From an uncultured Alphaproteobacteria bacterium (GTDB lineage Bacteria; Pseudomonadota; Alphaproteobacteria; Rickettsiales; UBA1997): a stretch of DNA of 9,180 nt. The translations under genes were made by a program, and so were the position numbers. Location: assembly GCA_903837365.1 (NCBI GenBank), contig CAILUF010000074.1, positions 1 to 9,180 of the forward strand, read 5' to 3'. This document shows, piece by piece, positions 1 to 6,949 of the stretch; within the stretch, counting starts at the first letter, position 1, and each line of letters begins with the position of its first letter. A model generated the notes under the pieces. It had not been told where the DNA came from, did no database searches, and was given only the letters and a program-made list of their open reading frames with translations.

Positions 1-167
1 TAAATTTGCGTCAGCAAATTTAAGTAAATTGACGATTCGATTCTAAGCTAAATTTGCGTCAGCAAATTTAAGTAAATTGACGATTCGATTCTAAGCTAAA
101 TTTGCGTCAGCAAATTTAAGTAAATTGACGATTCGATTCTAAGCTAAATTTGCGTCAGCAAATTTAA
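1..167. repeat. 48-bp tandem repeat array, each unit with a perfect hairpin
   Basis: Units lie at 1-48, 49-96 and 97-144, followed by a 23-bp partial copy at 145-167; the full copies are identical. Each unit starts with a perfect inverted repeat, TAAATTTGC / GCAAATTTA, around the loop GTCA (1-22, 49-70, 97-118, 145-166). A 26-bp spacer follows (23-48 and equivalents) containing the direct pair GATTC-GATTC. Every reading frame on both strands meets a stop codon in each unit, so the array is non-coding. It begins about 10 nt past the helicase stop codon and would form the 3' end of that transcript. There is no run of U after the hairpins, so a classical intrinsic terminator is not obvious. The array probably continues beyond the left edge. 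I do not recognise the family. The repeat is certain from the sequence; its function is unknown. Confidence 0.97.
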
Positions 168-176
168 TTTAGATAA

Positions 177-1856
177 TTATTTTTTCTTGGCTCTCGAAAC
201 CAAGGATTTATTATTGCCTGATTGACTTTGAAAGATGTGCAATACTTTCTCGGCAGTTTCAAATGGAACCGCAAAAAAAGAAAAACTATCCATAACTTTA
301 ACATCGTCAATGAGACGTTGACTAACACCAGTTTCGCGTTCAATATATTCTACTAATTTTCGTGGATCCATGCTGTCATTACGACCTTTGGCGATAAATA
401 ATCTTGCCGTTCCTTTACGATCAACATAACCTCTTTGATCTTGATCACGATCACGATCACCTTGGCGAAAATTATTTGACGGACGATCGTCATACGAAGA
501 AGAATCCCTATTTTTTTTGTAAGCACCAGCTTCATTAATTTCATTGTAACTTTTTACACTCAACTCATCTTTGAAAGCTAATTTTAGCAAGGCGGAAAGA
601 ACGGTTGTTGGATCAGGATTTTCTTGTAAAATTTCCTTAGCAATATTTTGTAAATTATTAAAATCTCCGCTATTGATAATTTCAGTTAATGAATTTTTTA
701 TGCGTAGTTTTTTGCTTTCAATTACTTCCGCAACATTGGGAACTTTTTGTTTAGTAATTTTGGCGTTAGCAATACGTTGTATAGAAATTAATTTGCGATA
801 TTCAGATGGAGTTATTAAGGTTATAGCTATACCGCTTTTACCAGCTCTTCCCGTTCTACCAATACGGTGAACATAACTTTCAGGATCTTGTGGTAAAGAA
901 TAATTTATAACATGGGTAAGATTATCAATATCTATTCCTCTTGCTGCGACGTCAGTTGCAACTAGGGTGGTAATTTGCTTGCTTCGAAATTTTTGTAAAA
1001 CTTTCTCTCTTTGTCCTTGCGATAAATCGCCGTGGATTGCTTCAGCTCTAGATCCTCGGTTATAAAGCTTATGAGCAATTTCATCGGCATCAACTTTGGT
1101 ACGACAAAAAATCAAACCGTAAAAACTTTCCTCAACATCAATTATTCGAAATAATGCTTCGAATTTATCTGATTGCGCAACTTCAAAATAAATTTGCTGA
1201 ATATTGCTTGAGCCGATTTTATCATTTACAACAGCAATTACTTCGTAATCATGCATGTATTTTTTAGCTAGGCGTTCTATATGCGAAGGCATGGTTGCCG
1301 AAAATAAAACGGTACGACGAGTTTTTGGCGAGGTTTCTAAAATTTTTTCAATATCTTCGACGAAACCCATATTAAGCATCTCATCAGCCTCATCTAAAAC
1401 TACGAAAGAAACTTTACTGATATCTAAAGTTTTGCGATCAAGGTGATCAATGATTCGACCTGGAGTTCCTACGACGATATCAACTCCGCGGTTCAATCGT
1501 GAAATTTGACGTTCAATTGGTTGTCCACCATATACCGCAATGATCGAAACTTTTTGTACTTCAGCAAAAGAACTTAATTCTTCAGTGACTTGAATTGCTA
1601 ATTCACGAGTTGGAACCAAAATTAAGGCTTGAACTTTTTTGCCTTGCGGAACGATTTTTTCAATAATTGGAATACCGAATGCTCCAGTTTTTCCAGTTCC
1701 AGTTTGTGCTTTTCCGATTAGATCTTTTTTATTATCAAGTAAAAATGGTATGGCTTTTGCTTGGATGGGTGTTGGCTCTTCAAAGCCCTTTTTTCTAAGG
1801 CATTCGATCATTATATCTGAGAGACCTAAATCACGAAATTTTGTTAAATTTGGCAT
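177..1856 (-). CDS. deaD: DEAD-box ATP-dependent RNA helicase, DeaD/CsdA-type with C-terminal RNA-binding domain
   Basis: This 559-residue ATP-dependent RNA helicase probably unwinds or remodels structured RNA in the cytoplasm, as DeaD/CsdA relatives do in ribosome assembly, mRNA decay or cold adaptation. All the core motifs are visible: Q motif (GFEEPTPIQ, 24-32), Walker A AQTGTGKT (50-57), PTRELA (82-87), TPGR (131-134), DEAD (155-158), SAT (186-188) and motif VI HRIGRTGR (330-337). A charged, low-complexity Arg/Asp/Gln linker (about 447-481) leads to a DbpA-like RNA-binding domain (about 484-545, beginning RLFIAKG). The start gives the usual short lead into the Q motif; no Shine-Dalgarno sequence precedes it. 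It is the last of six co-directional genes, 116 nt after pyrD, and is followed at once by the 48-bp repeat array. The deaD symbol is by similarity; CshA- or DbpA-type naming is also possible. The sequence resembles DeaD proteins of other phyla, so ancestry by transfer is conceivable. Confidence 0.95.
   Translation of the reverse strand: MPNLTKFRDLGLSDIMIECLRKKGFEEPTPIQAKAIPFLLDNKKDLIGKAQTGTGKTGAFGIPIIEKIVPQGKKVQALILVPTRELAIQVTEELSSFAEVQKVSIIAVYGGQPIERQISRLNRGVDIVVGTPGRIIDHLDRKTLDISKVSFVVLDEADEMLNMGFVEDIEKILETSPKTRRTVLFSATMPSHIERLAKKYMHDYEVIAVVNDKIGSSNIQQIYFEVAQSDKFEALFRIIDVEESFYGLIFCRTKVDADEIAHKLYNRGSRAEAIHGDLSQGQREKVLQKFRSKQITTLVATDVAARGIDIDNLTHVINYSLPQDPESYVHRIGRTGRAGKSGIAITLITPSEYRKLISIQRIANAKITKQKVPNVAEVIESKKLRIKNSLTEIINSGDFNNLQNIAKEILQENPDPTTVLSALLKLAFKDELSVKSYNEINEAGAYKKNRDSSSYDDRPSNNFRQGDRDRDQDQRGYVDRKGTARLFIAKGRNDSMDPRKLVEYIERETGVSQRLIDDVKVMDSFSFFAVPFETAEKVLHIFQSQSGNNKSLVSRAKKK
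437..460. repeat. Hexanucleotide repeat inside the helicase linker
   Basis: Four 6-bp units lie in a row on the plus strand: one GATCTT variant followed by three perfect GATCAC. On the coding (minus) strand they encode the alternating Asp-Arg/Asp-Gln stretch of the disordered linker before the RNA-binding domain. Because the unit is two codons long, slippage here would change linker length without shifting the frame. Confidence 0.85.
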
Positions 1857-1972
1857 GTATGTTGTATTAAATATTAAAAAGTATTTTCAGCATTGTAGCG
1901 GTTTGTCTTTTATTGTAAAGTATTAAATTTTTATTTATGTTATTTGTTTTTAACAGTAATAATTTACTTTTA

Positions 1973-3046
1973 CTATAAATTATCAATTCCTATTGCTTGT
2001 TGGATATTTTTAAAACCATCTTTAATTAAAAGTTCGCTTAAATCTTTTTTTATTTTTTCAACTAAGCTAAAGCCTTCAAATATAAAGGCTGAATAGATCT
2101 GCACCAGTGATGCACCAAAGCGAATTTTTTGATAGGCATCATTAGCATTGAATATTCCACCAACGCCAATTAACGGAATTTTTCCATTAGTAAATTTATA
2201 AAAATTTTTTAAAACTTCGTTAGCTGGATCAAATAATGGTTTACCGCTTAGTCCACCAAGCTCACTAGCATATTGGTTTTGCAGGTTAAAATCGCGATTG
2301 ATTGTGGTGTTGCTAATAATGATACCTGAAATAATTGAGTTACTAACAATTTCAGCTATTGCTTGTTGCTCTTTAATATCTAGGTCTGGAGCAATTTTAA
2401 GTAGGATAGGGGTGTTTTTGTTGGTGGTAATTTGCAATTGTTTTTTTTGATTATCGATTGCTATTAAAAATTCTTTTAACTGTTTTTCATTTTGTAGATC
2501 GCGAAGATTTTTAGTGTTGGGAGAGGATATGTTAATCGTCAAATAATCTGCATATTGATAAAATTTACTCACGAGCTCAAGATAATCAACTGCAGAATCT
2601 TGAGTATCTTTATTTTTGCCGATATTAACGCCAAGAATTTTATTAAAATGTGGTTTTGTTTTAAGAAGATTTTGTAAAAAAATTTCCGAACCAAAATTGT
2701 TAAATCCTAGACGATTGATCAAAGCTTGATCTTTTGTTAAACGAAAAATTCGCGGTTTTTCATTGCCAATTTGAGGCTTGGGTGTAACGGTTCCAACCTC
2801 AATAAAACCAAATCCAAATTTTTGTAAAGTTAGAGCTATTTCACAATTTTTATCAAAACCTGCGCCAAGTCCAATTGGGCTTGAAAAATCAAGATCAAAT
2901 ATTTTATTTTGCAAATTTGGGTAATTTTTTTCGCAAGTTAAAATCGATGAAAAACGCGGGAAATATTTTAAAAAATTAGTAGCTAGATTATGCGCTGATT
3001 CTGGGTCGAGTTGAAAAATAAGTGGACGAAAAATTTTATAAATCAT
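1973..3046 (-). CDS. pyrD: Dihydroorotate dehydrogenase (quinone), class 2
   Basis: PyrD oxidises dihydroorotate to orotate with FMN and passes electrons to membrane quinone, the fourth step of de novo pyrimidine synthesis. The 357-residue length fits class 2 enzymes. An N-terminal helical segment with LDPESAH (13-19) matches the membrane-associating domain that marks class 2. It is followed by the barrel: SPIGLGAGFDKN (56-67), EVGTVTPKPQ (83-92), INRLGFNN (110-117) and GVNIGKN (139-145). The signature INISSPNTKNLRDLQ (171-185) holds the expected catalytic Ser175, the same number as in E. coli. Later come LLKIAPDL, a GGLSGKPL loop and the phosphate-binding GVGGI. It lies 49 nt after dapD and ends with TAG. 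No Shine-Dalgarno sequence is seen; the leader is AT-only and palindromic. Keeping this gene suggests that the organism makes pyrimidines, unlike Rickettsia. Identification is firm. Confidence 0.96.
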   Translation of the reverse strand: MIYKIFRPLIFQLDPESAHNLATNFLKYFPRFSSILTCEKNYPNLQNKIFDLDFSSPIGLGAGFDKNCEIALTLQKFGFGFIEVGTVTPKPQIGNEKPRIFRLTKDQALINRLGFNNFGSEIFLQNLLKTKPHFNKILGVNIGKNKDTQDSAVDYLELVSKFYQYADYLTINISSPNTKNLRDLQNEKQLKEFLIAIDNQKKQLQITTNKNTPILLKIAPDLDIKEQQAIAEIVSNSIISGIIISNTTINRDFNLQNQYASELGGLSGKPLFDPANEVLKNFYKFTNGKIPLIGVGGIFNANDAYQKIRFGASLVQIYSAFIFEGFSLVEKIKKDLSELLIKDGFKNIQQAIGIDNL

Positions 3047-3095
3047 ATTAATTATTAATTTCTGATATTAAATATTAAGCAATAATTTTGCTAAT

Positions 3096-3947
3096 TTAAT
3101 CACGTAATAATTCGTTGATGGAAGTTTTTGAGCGAGTTTTTTCGTCAACTTTTTTTACAATAACTGCGCAATAAAGTGAGAGATTTTTATCGTTAACGCT
3201 TGCGGAAGAGATATTCCCCGGAACCACTACGCTGTATGCGGGAACTCGTCCAAAATATATTTCTCCACTAGCTCGATCAATAATTTTTGTTGATGCGCCG
3301 ATATAAACTCCCATTGAAATTACCGCACCTTTTTCAACAATAACTCCTTCAGCAATTTCACTTCTTGCGCCAATGAAACAATCATCTTCAATGATTACAG
3401 GATTAGCTTGAAGAGGTTCTAAAACTCCACCAATTCCAACTCCTCCGGAGATGTGGCAATTTTTACCAATTTGAGCGCAGGAGCCAATCGTTGCCCATGT
3501 ATCAACCATTGTCGATTCATCAACATATGCACCAAGATTAACAAAGGATGGCATTAAAACAACATTTTTAGCGATATAAGATCCGCGACGAACAACACTT
3601 CCCGGAAGTGCACGAAATCCAGCTTGACGAAAATCACTTTCCTGCCAATTATTAAATTTTAAAGAAACCTTGTCAAAAAAACTAATGGCATCGCCGTTAA
3701 TATTTTGCTGTTTGCTTAGGAAATTATCATTGAGGCGAAATGACAAAAGTATGGCTTTTTTTAACCATTGATTGACATGCCACTTATCGTCAATTTTATT
3801 ACAAACTCTAGCTTGTCCACTATCGAGAAGACTGATTGCCTCATTAACGGCATCGCGAATTTCGCCTTTGGTTTGAAGATTAATTTGCGCTCTATTTTCA
3901 AAAGCATTTTCAATAATATTGGCAATTGTTAAGAATTGGTTACTCAT
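3096..3947 (-). CDS. dapD: 2,3,4,5-tetrahydropyridine-2,6-dicarboxylate N-succinyltransferase
   Basis: DapD transfers a succinyl group from succinyl-CoA to tetrahydrodipicolinate in the diaminopimelate/lysine pathway, supplying meso-DAP for peptidoglycan. The 283-residue protein has the family layout: an N-terminal helical domain (about 1-105), a left-handed beta-helix of hexapeptide repeats (about 115-245), and a C-terminal tail with [12 protein letters not shown] (257-268) and INELLRD at the end. Strongly conserved stretches include [20 protein letters not shown] (139-158), [16 protein letters not shown] (168-183) and [15 protein letters not shown] (190-204), where the family's catalytic acidic residues lie. 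It is slightly longer than the roughly 274 residues of E. coli DapD. It sits 56 nt after hemY and 49 nt before pyrD. Its leader has no Shine-Dalgarno sequence. It uses succinyl-CoA, the metabolite interconverted by the nearby sucCD products. Identification is firm. Confidence 0.96.
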   Translation of the reverse strand: MSNQFLTIANIIENAFENRAQINLQTKGEIRDAVNEAISLLDSGQARVCNKIDDKWHVNQWLKKAILLSFRLNDNFLSKQQNINGDAISFFDKVSLKFNNWQESDFRQAGFRALPGSVVRRGSYIAKNVVLMPSFVNLGAYVDESTMVDTWATIGSCAQIGKNCHISGGVGIGGVLEPLQANPVIIEDDCFIGARSEIAEGVIVEKGAVISMGVYIGASTKIIDRASGEIYFGRVPAYSVVVPGNISSASVNDKNLSLYCAVIVKKVDEKTRSKTSINELLRD

Positions 3948-3970
3948 AAATATTTTTGTTATAATCTGTT

Positions 3971-4006
3971 TAAATTATTGTTTTTATTTTATAAAAAAAT
4001 AATTTA
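3971..4006 (-). other. AT-only hairpin starting at the hemY stop codon
   Basis: On the plus strand the arms TAAATTATT (3971-3979) and AATAATTTA (3998-4006) are perfect inverted repeats. Inside them TTTTTAT (3981-3987) and ATAAAAA (3991-3997) also pair, leaving a TTT loop and one unpaired G at 3980. Together they make a 16-bp stem. In the minus-strand transcript the stem begins exactly with the UAA stop of hemY, before the dapD start. It has no G-C pairs, so it is a poor intrinsic terminator; an RNA-processing or stability role is possible. The inverted repeat is plain, but its function is inferred. Confidence 0.45.
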
Positions 4007-5212
4007 GGATTTTGTAAAGTTTTTAGCAAGAGTCAAATTTTTTTGATTCTCTAAGTTATTGCCAAGTAACTGATGAGCTTTGGCGAGAATCTGATAAATT
4101 CGTTGCGATGGATTTTGTAAAGCTAGAGCTTGAAGAATCTCGATAGATTGTTGATAAAAGCCGATTTTAAAAGCTAATTTTCCTAAAACAAAATTGGCTA
4201 AATTTTGATCTTTAGAATTTTTTAACAATTTCTTCATCAAATTAAAACGACGTTTATTTGAAAATTTTTGAAAATTAAGATCGTAAATTTCAGCAAGAAA
4301 TAATTGCGGATTTTTTTGCCATAATTTTTTTATTTTTTTGCTAACGCAAAATCTAAAACCAAGCTTGATCCAAGACTTTAAGTAATAGGACATTGCCAGG
4401 GTTGAATTCTCGTCTTTCCTTAATAAAATTTTTGCATATTTTTGAGCTTTAAAAAATTTATTTTTCTGATAAAAATATTTCATTTCAAATAGATTTAAAG
4501 CATCTATTTCATTGGCATCTAAATGACCTTCAATCTCATCGCCAAGAAGTTTTAAAAGCTCTTTTACATCTTGCCATAAGCCATGTTTTTTGCAAATCGG
4601 AATTAATGTTTTAACGATTTCTGAATTATTTTCTAATTTGCATAATTGCTTACCCCAAGCGATAATTCTGGTTTCATCATTTTGTTTTAAAGCCAAGTTA
4701 AATCTGGCTTTAAGGCATAAAATATTGGCATTATTATTGCCTATAAATTGCGAAAAATATTTGATAATTTTGACATTGTCTTTTTGGATAAGAGCTATTT
4801 TTCCTAAAATAAAATCATTAATTTTTTTATGCTTAATTTTTTTTAGAAAATTTTTTTGATGAATATCGATATATTTTTCATCATTATTCTCAATTGCTAA
4901 AAGTAAGTTAGCAAGCTCATCAAAGCCTTGACGTTGTCTATTAACAATTTTTTCTAAACTTCGCGTGTAATTTCTTTTGAAGAAAAATTTTAATAATGAC
5001 GGAAATTTAATTGCTAAAATTCTCGTTAAAAAAGAAGCTAAAAGAATTATCGATACTGTTAAAATTATTGTAACAATAATGATCGTTAAAACATCGGTTT
5101 GCAATTCATAACCAAGCCAATTAACAAGAACTGAGCCATTATTATCAGCAAGCCAAGCTACTGAATAGGTGATAAAAAATAATGTGATAATAAACCAAAA
5201 AACTGTAAACAT
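4004..5212 (-). CDS. hemY: HemY-family inner-membrane protein with TPR-like helices
   Basis: This 402-residue protein matches the HemY family found downstream of hemD in proteobacteria; it is not the protoporphyrinogen oxidase also called HemY. Two N-terminal transmembrane helices (about 2-20 and 40-62) flank a short loop with the HemY_N-like segment GSVLVNWLGYELQTDVL (26-42). The rest is a long, Lys/Asn-rich alpha-helical region of TPR-like repeats. The final one (NPSQRIYQILAKAHQLLGNN) is the clearest, and a counterpart to the family's 'GL..L..A...ND' segment begins near residue 95. The biochemical role in this family is poorly defined; the link to heme synthesis rests mainly on gene order. 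The start codon directly follows the TAG of the upstream gene, which suggests translational coupling. Sequence conservation is low, so the call rests on length, topology and position after hemD and the mitofilin-like gene. Confidence 0.8.
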   Translation of the reverse strand: MFTVFWFIITLFFITYSVAWLADNNGSVLVNWLGYELQTDVLTIIIVTIILTVSIILLASFLTRILAIKFPSLLKFFFKRNYTRSLEKIVNRQRQGFDELANLLLAIENNDEKYIDIHQKNFLKKIKHKKINDFILGKIALIQKDNVKIIKYFSQFIGNNNANILCLKARFNLALKQNDETRIIAWGKQLCKLENNSEIVKTLIPICKKHGLWQDVKELLKLLGDEIEGHLDANEIDALNLFEMKYFYQKNKFFKAQKYAKILLRKDENSTLAMSYYLKSWIKLGFRFCVSKKIKKLWQKNPQLFLAEIYDLNFQKFSNKRRFNLMKKLLKNSKDQNLANFVLGKLAFKIGFYQQSIEILQALALQNPSQRIYQILAKAHQLLGNNLENQKNLTLAKNFTKS

Positions 5213-6151
5213 CTAATTTAAACTTTTTAAATAATTCAAAATTTCTAAATCAATCTTTTGCACTTCAAGTGAAGAATTAAGATTTTCTAGGAAATTTTTA
5301 AAAACCTCATTATAGCTCTGGTCAAGGCTTAAGATAGCCGTCAAAGCTTCCTGATAATTTTCAGCTTTGAGGTGATTTTCAATGATAATAATTTTATCAT
5401 CAATATCGCCAGAATTATTTACTAATGTTCGGCGAATAATAATAATTTTAGCAATTTTTTCATTAATTTTTCTCAACCAAGTACTATCTTGACTTGGGTA
5501 ATTTGAAGTTACTTTAATTTCTGGAATTAAATTTTTGAAACTATTTTCTAATTTATTTTTAGTATAGAAATTTATAAGATGAGATTTTAAATTGCTAATT
5601 TTGGCATGAAGCAATTCGTCCGTAGAGCAAATGATTTCAAGGTTTTGCAATTCAATTTTAAAATCTTTTTCATTAAATAATTTATCGCGAAACATCGCGT
5701 AAGATATAACTAATTTATTATATTTTTCGTAAGATTTATATTTTAAAAATTCACTTTTTAATTCACGATTTTGCTTGCGCAAATCTTCAATTTGAATTTG
5801 ATTTTTTAATAAGAGCTGATAAATAAATTCACCATTTTTTTCTTTTAAACTGGCAATGTTCAGATCATTTATGTCGTGATTTTCATCAATATTTTGATTA
5901 CTAAAATCTTGCGATAAATCAAAAATATCGCTATCAAGATTGTTAAATTTTTCGCTATCAAGTCTTGCCAAACCTCTTCTCTTCGCTAAATCTTGCCAAT
6001 AGACATATGTAAAAATTGACAAAAAAATTAATGTAAAAAGCAAGGAGATTTTTAAAAAAAACAGTTGGTTTTTCGGGTTTTTTTTTGACGATTTTTCCTT
6101 ACTTAAAGTAAGGCTTTCGTGATTATTAAGTTCTTTGTTTTCTTCACTCAT
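5213..6151 (-). CDS. Mitofilin/Mic60-like inner-membrane protein (alphaproteobacterial type)
   Basis: This 312-residue protein is probably the alphaproteobacterial homologue of mitochondrial Mic60, which shapes inner-membrane invaginations and contacts the outer membrane. A charged cytoplasmic tail (1-29) precedes one transmembrane helix (about 30-51, FFLKISLLFTLIFLSIFTYV). A poorly conserved linker and a short predicted coiled coil (about 102-145) follow. The C-terminal helical region (about 146-305) has the family pattern: a 'YAMFRDKLFNEKDFKIELQNL' type segment near 151, then W225 with basic residues and IIIIRRTLV (236-244), then an ENHLKAENYQEALTAILSLD segment (258-277) resembling the mitofilin signature. 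The start overlaps the hemD stop by 8 nt (ATGAGTGA), and hemY starts immediately after its stop. Residue identity to known members cannot be judged by eye; HemX-like naming is an alternative. Position between hemD and hemY is the strongest support. Confidence 0.7.
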   Translation of the reverse strand: MSEENKELNNHESLTLSKEKSSKKNPKNQLFFLKISLLFTLIFLSIFTYVYWQDLAKRRGLARLDSEKFNNLDSDIFDLSQDFSNQNIDENHDINDLNIASLKEKNGEFIYQLLLKNQIQIEDLRKQNRELKSEFLKYKSYEKYNKLVISYAMFRDKLFNEKDFKIELQNLEIICSTDELLHAKISNLKSHLINFYTKNKLENSFKNLIPEIKVTSNYPSQDSTWLRKINEKIAKIIIIRRTLVNNSGDIDDKIIIIENHLKAENYQEALTAILSLDQSYNEVFKNFLENLNSSLEVQKIDLEILNYLKSLN

Positions 6152-6872
6152 AAAAATTTTTGAGGATTATATTATCGCTAAATTTTTCGATTTTTTTAAA
6201 TTTAAAATTTTCTTTAGCCAATTCTTCTGCCCTAATGACAATTTTTTGACTAAAAACAATTAGAGATGATTTTGCGAAATATTCAAGTAGATTATGGTTT
6301 TTAGCTAATAAAAAAAATAACTCCAATGTTTTTTGTGAAAAAATTAAAATTGAATCATATTCAGTGTTTTTAATATTTTTCAATAACTCTATTGAAAAAT
6401 TATTTTTTGCTATTGTTTTGTAAGTTAAAATTTCTGCGCAATTATATCCGGATTTTTGTAATGAATTTTGTAAATCAAAGCTGATATTATCGCCTCTCAA
6501 ATAAAGGATTAAACTCATTTTGTCAAGATTAGATTTTTTGATTAATTTAAGCAATTCGGCAACGCAACTTTGTTTTGGAAAAAATACATTAACAAATCCA
6601 GCCTCCATTAATTTCATAGCGGTTTTTTTACCTACGGCAAAAATTTTTATATTAATATCGCAATTAAATTTCTTTAATGAATCAAGGGCATTTTGACTAG
6701 TTATTACAATTGCGCTAATATTTTTATGGCGATATTGCAACCAATCATTTTCCTTAAAAATTTTCTTCACAACAAAAAGTGGTTCAACAAAAATTTGGCA
6801 TTTTTGTTGTTCAAGAAATTGAGAGAGAGCTTGACTCTGTTGGGCTTGTCGAATAATTAAAATCTTTTTCAT
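6144..6872 (-). CDS. hemD: Uroporphyrinogen-III synthase
   Basis: HemD closes and isomerises hydroxymethylbilane into uroporphyrinogen III, the branch point to heme and other tetrapyrroles, in the cytosol. The 242-residue length is normal for the family. Although HemD is poorly conserved, typical marks are visible: N-terminal ILIIRQAQQS (4-13), VITSQNAL (56-63), the FAVGKKTAMKLMEAGF stretch (78-93), LYLRGD (123-128), the conserved Tyr of ILTYKT (Tyr151), and ILIFSQKTLELFF (175-187) in the second domain. It is the first gene of the minus-strand run and is read divergently from sucC across 77 bp. Its stop overlaps the start of the mitofilin-like gene. No hemC lies next to it, although hemC often precedes hemD in related genomes. 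No Shine-Dalgarno sequence is visible. Motifs and the hemY context together make the call strong. Confidence 0.9.
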   Translation of the reverse strand: MKKILIIRQAQQSQALSQFLEQQKCQIFVEPLFVVKKIFKENDWLQYRHKNISAIVITSQNALDSLKKFNCDINIKIFAVGKKTAMKLMEAGFVNVFFPKQSCVAELLKLIKKSNLDKMSLILYLRGDNISFDLQNSLQKSGYNCAEILTYKTIAKNNFSIELLKNIKNTEYDSILIFSQKTLELFFLLAKNHNLLEYFAKSSLIVFSQKIVIRAEELAKENFKFKKIEKFSDNIILKNFYE

Positions 6873-6949
6873 TTAAGTGATTGCCAAGTTAAAATTAAGA
6901 TTTAATCTAGTAATAAATTTTATTTCACAAAAAATTAATTCTAAAAGCA
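6873..6949. promoter_or_regulatory. Divergent hemD / sucC promoter region
   Basis: This 77-bp spacer separates two divergent start codons, so promoters for both directions should lie in or near it. A plus-strand TTGCCA (6881-6886) followed after 16 nt by TAATCT (6903-6908) is a possible but weak sigma70-like pair for sucC. On the minus strand, TTGTGA-like and TAGATT-like boxes with short spacing could serve hemD. The base composition makes such boxes easy to find by chance. The arrangement supports the region; the exact boxes are guesses. Confidence 0.35.

Noticed and set aside
145..166. Classical intrinsic terminator for the helicase
   Set aside because: The hairpin has only two G-C pairs at its top and no U-run after it. 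A termination role stays possible but is not shown.
1..167. CRISPR array
   Set aside because: The segments between the palindromes are identical in every copy, so there are no unique spacers. It is a plain 48-bp tandem repeat, and no cas genes are nearby.
1..167. Coding tandem repeat or repeat-protein gene
   Set aside because: The unit length is divisible by three, but every frame on both strands hits a stop within each unit.
353..1926. Antisense or alternate-frame reading frames across the helicase (353-544, 571-870, 1255-1446, 1639-1926)
   Set aside because: They lie inside or opposite a well-supported gene and show no recognisable domain or coding signal of their own.
1857..1972. Small gene or RNA between pyrD and the helicase
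   Set aside because: Only short AT palindromes are visible; there is no usable reading frame and no strong stem.
3078..3092. Terminator after dapD
   Set aside because: AGCAA / TTGCT forms only a 5-bp stem around a 5-nt loop and lacks a U-run, which is too weak to call.
4590..4859. 89-codon reading frame opposite hemY
   Set aside because: It is a by-product of the AT-rich hemY sequence, with no family features and no start context.
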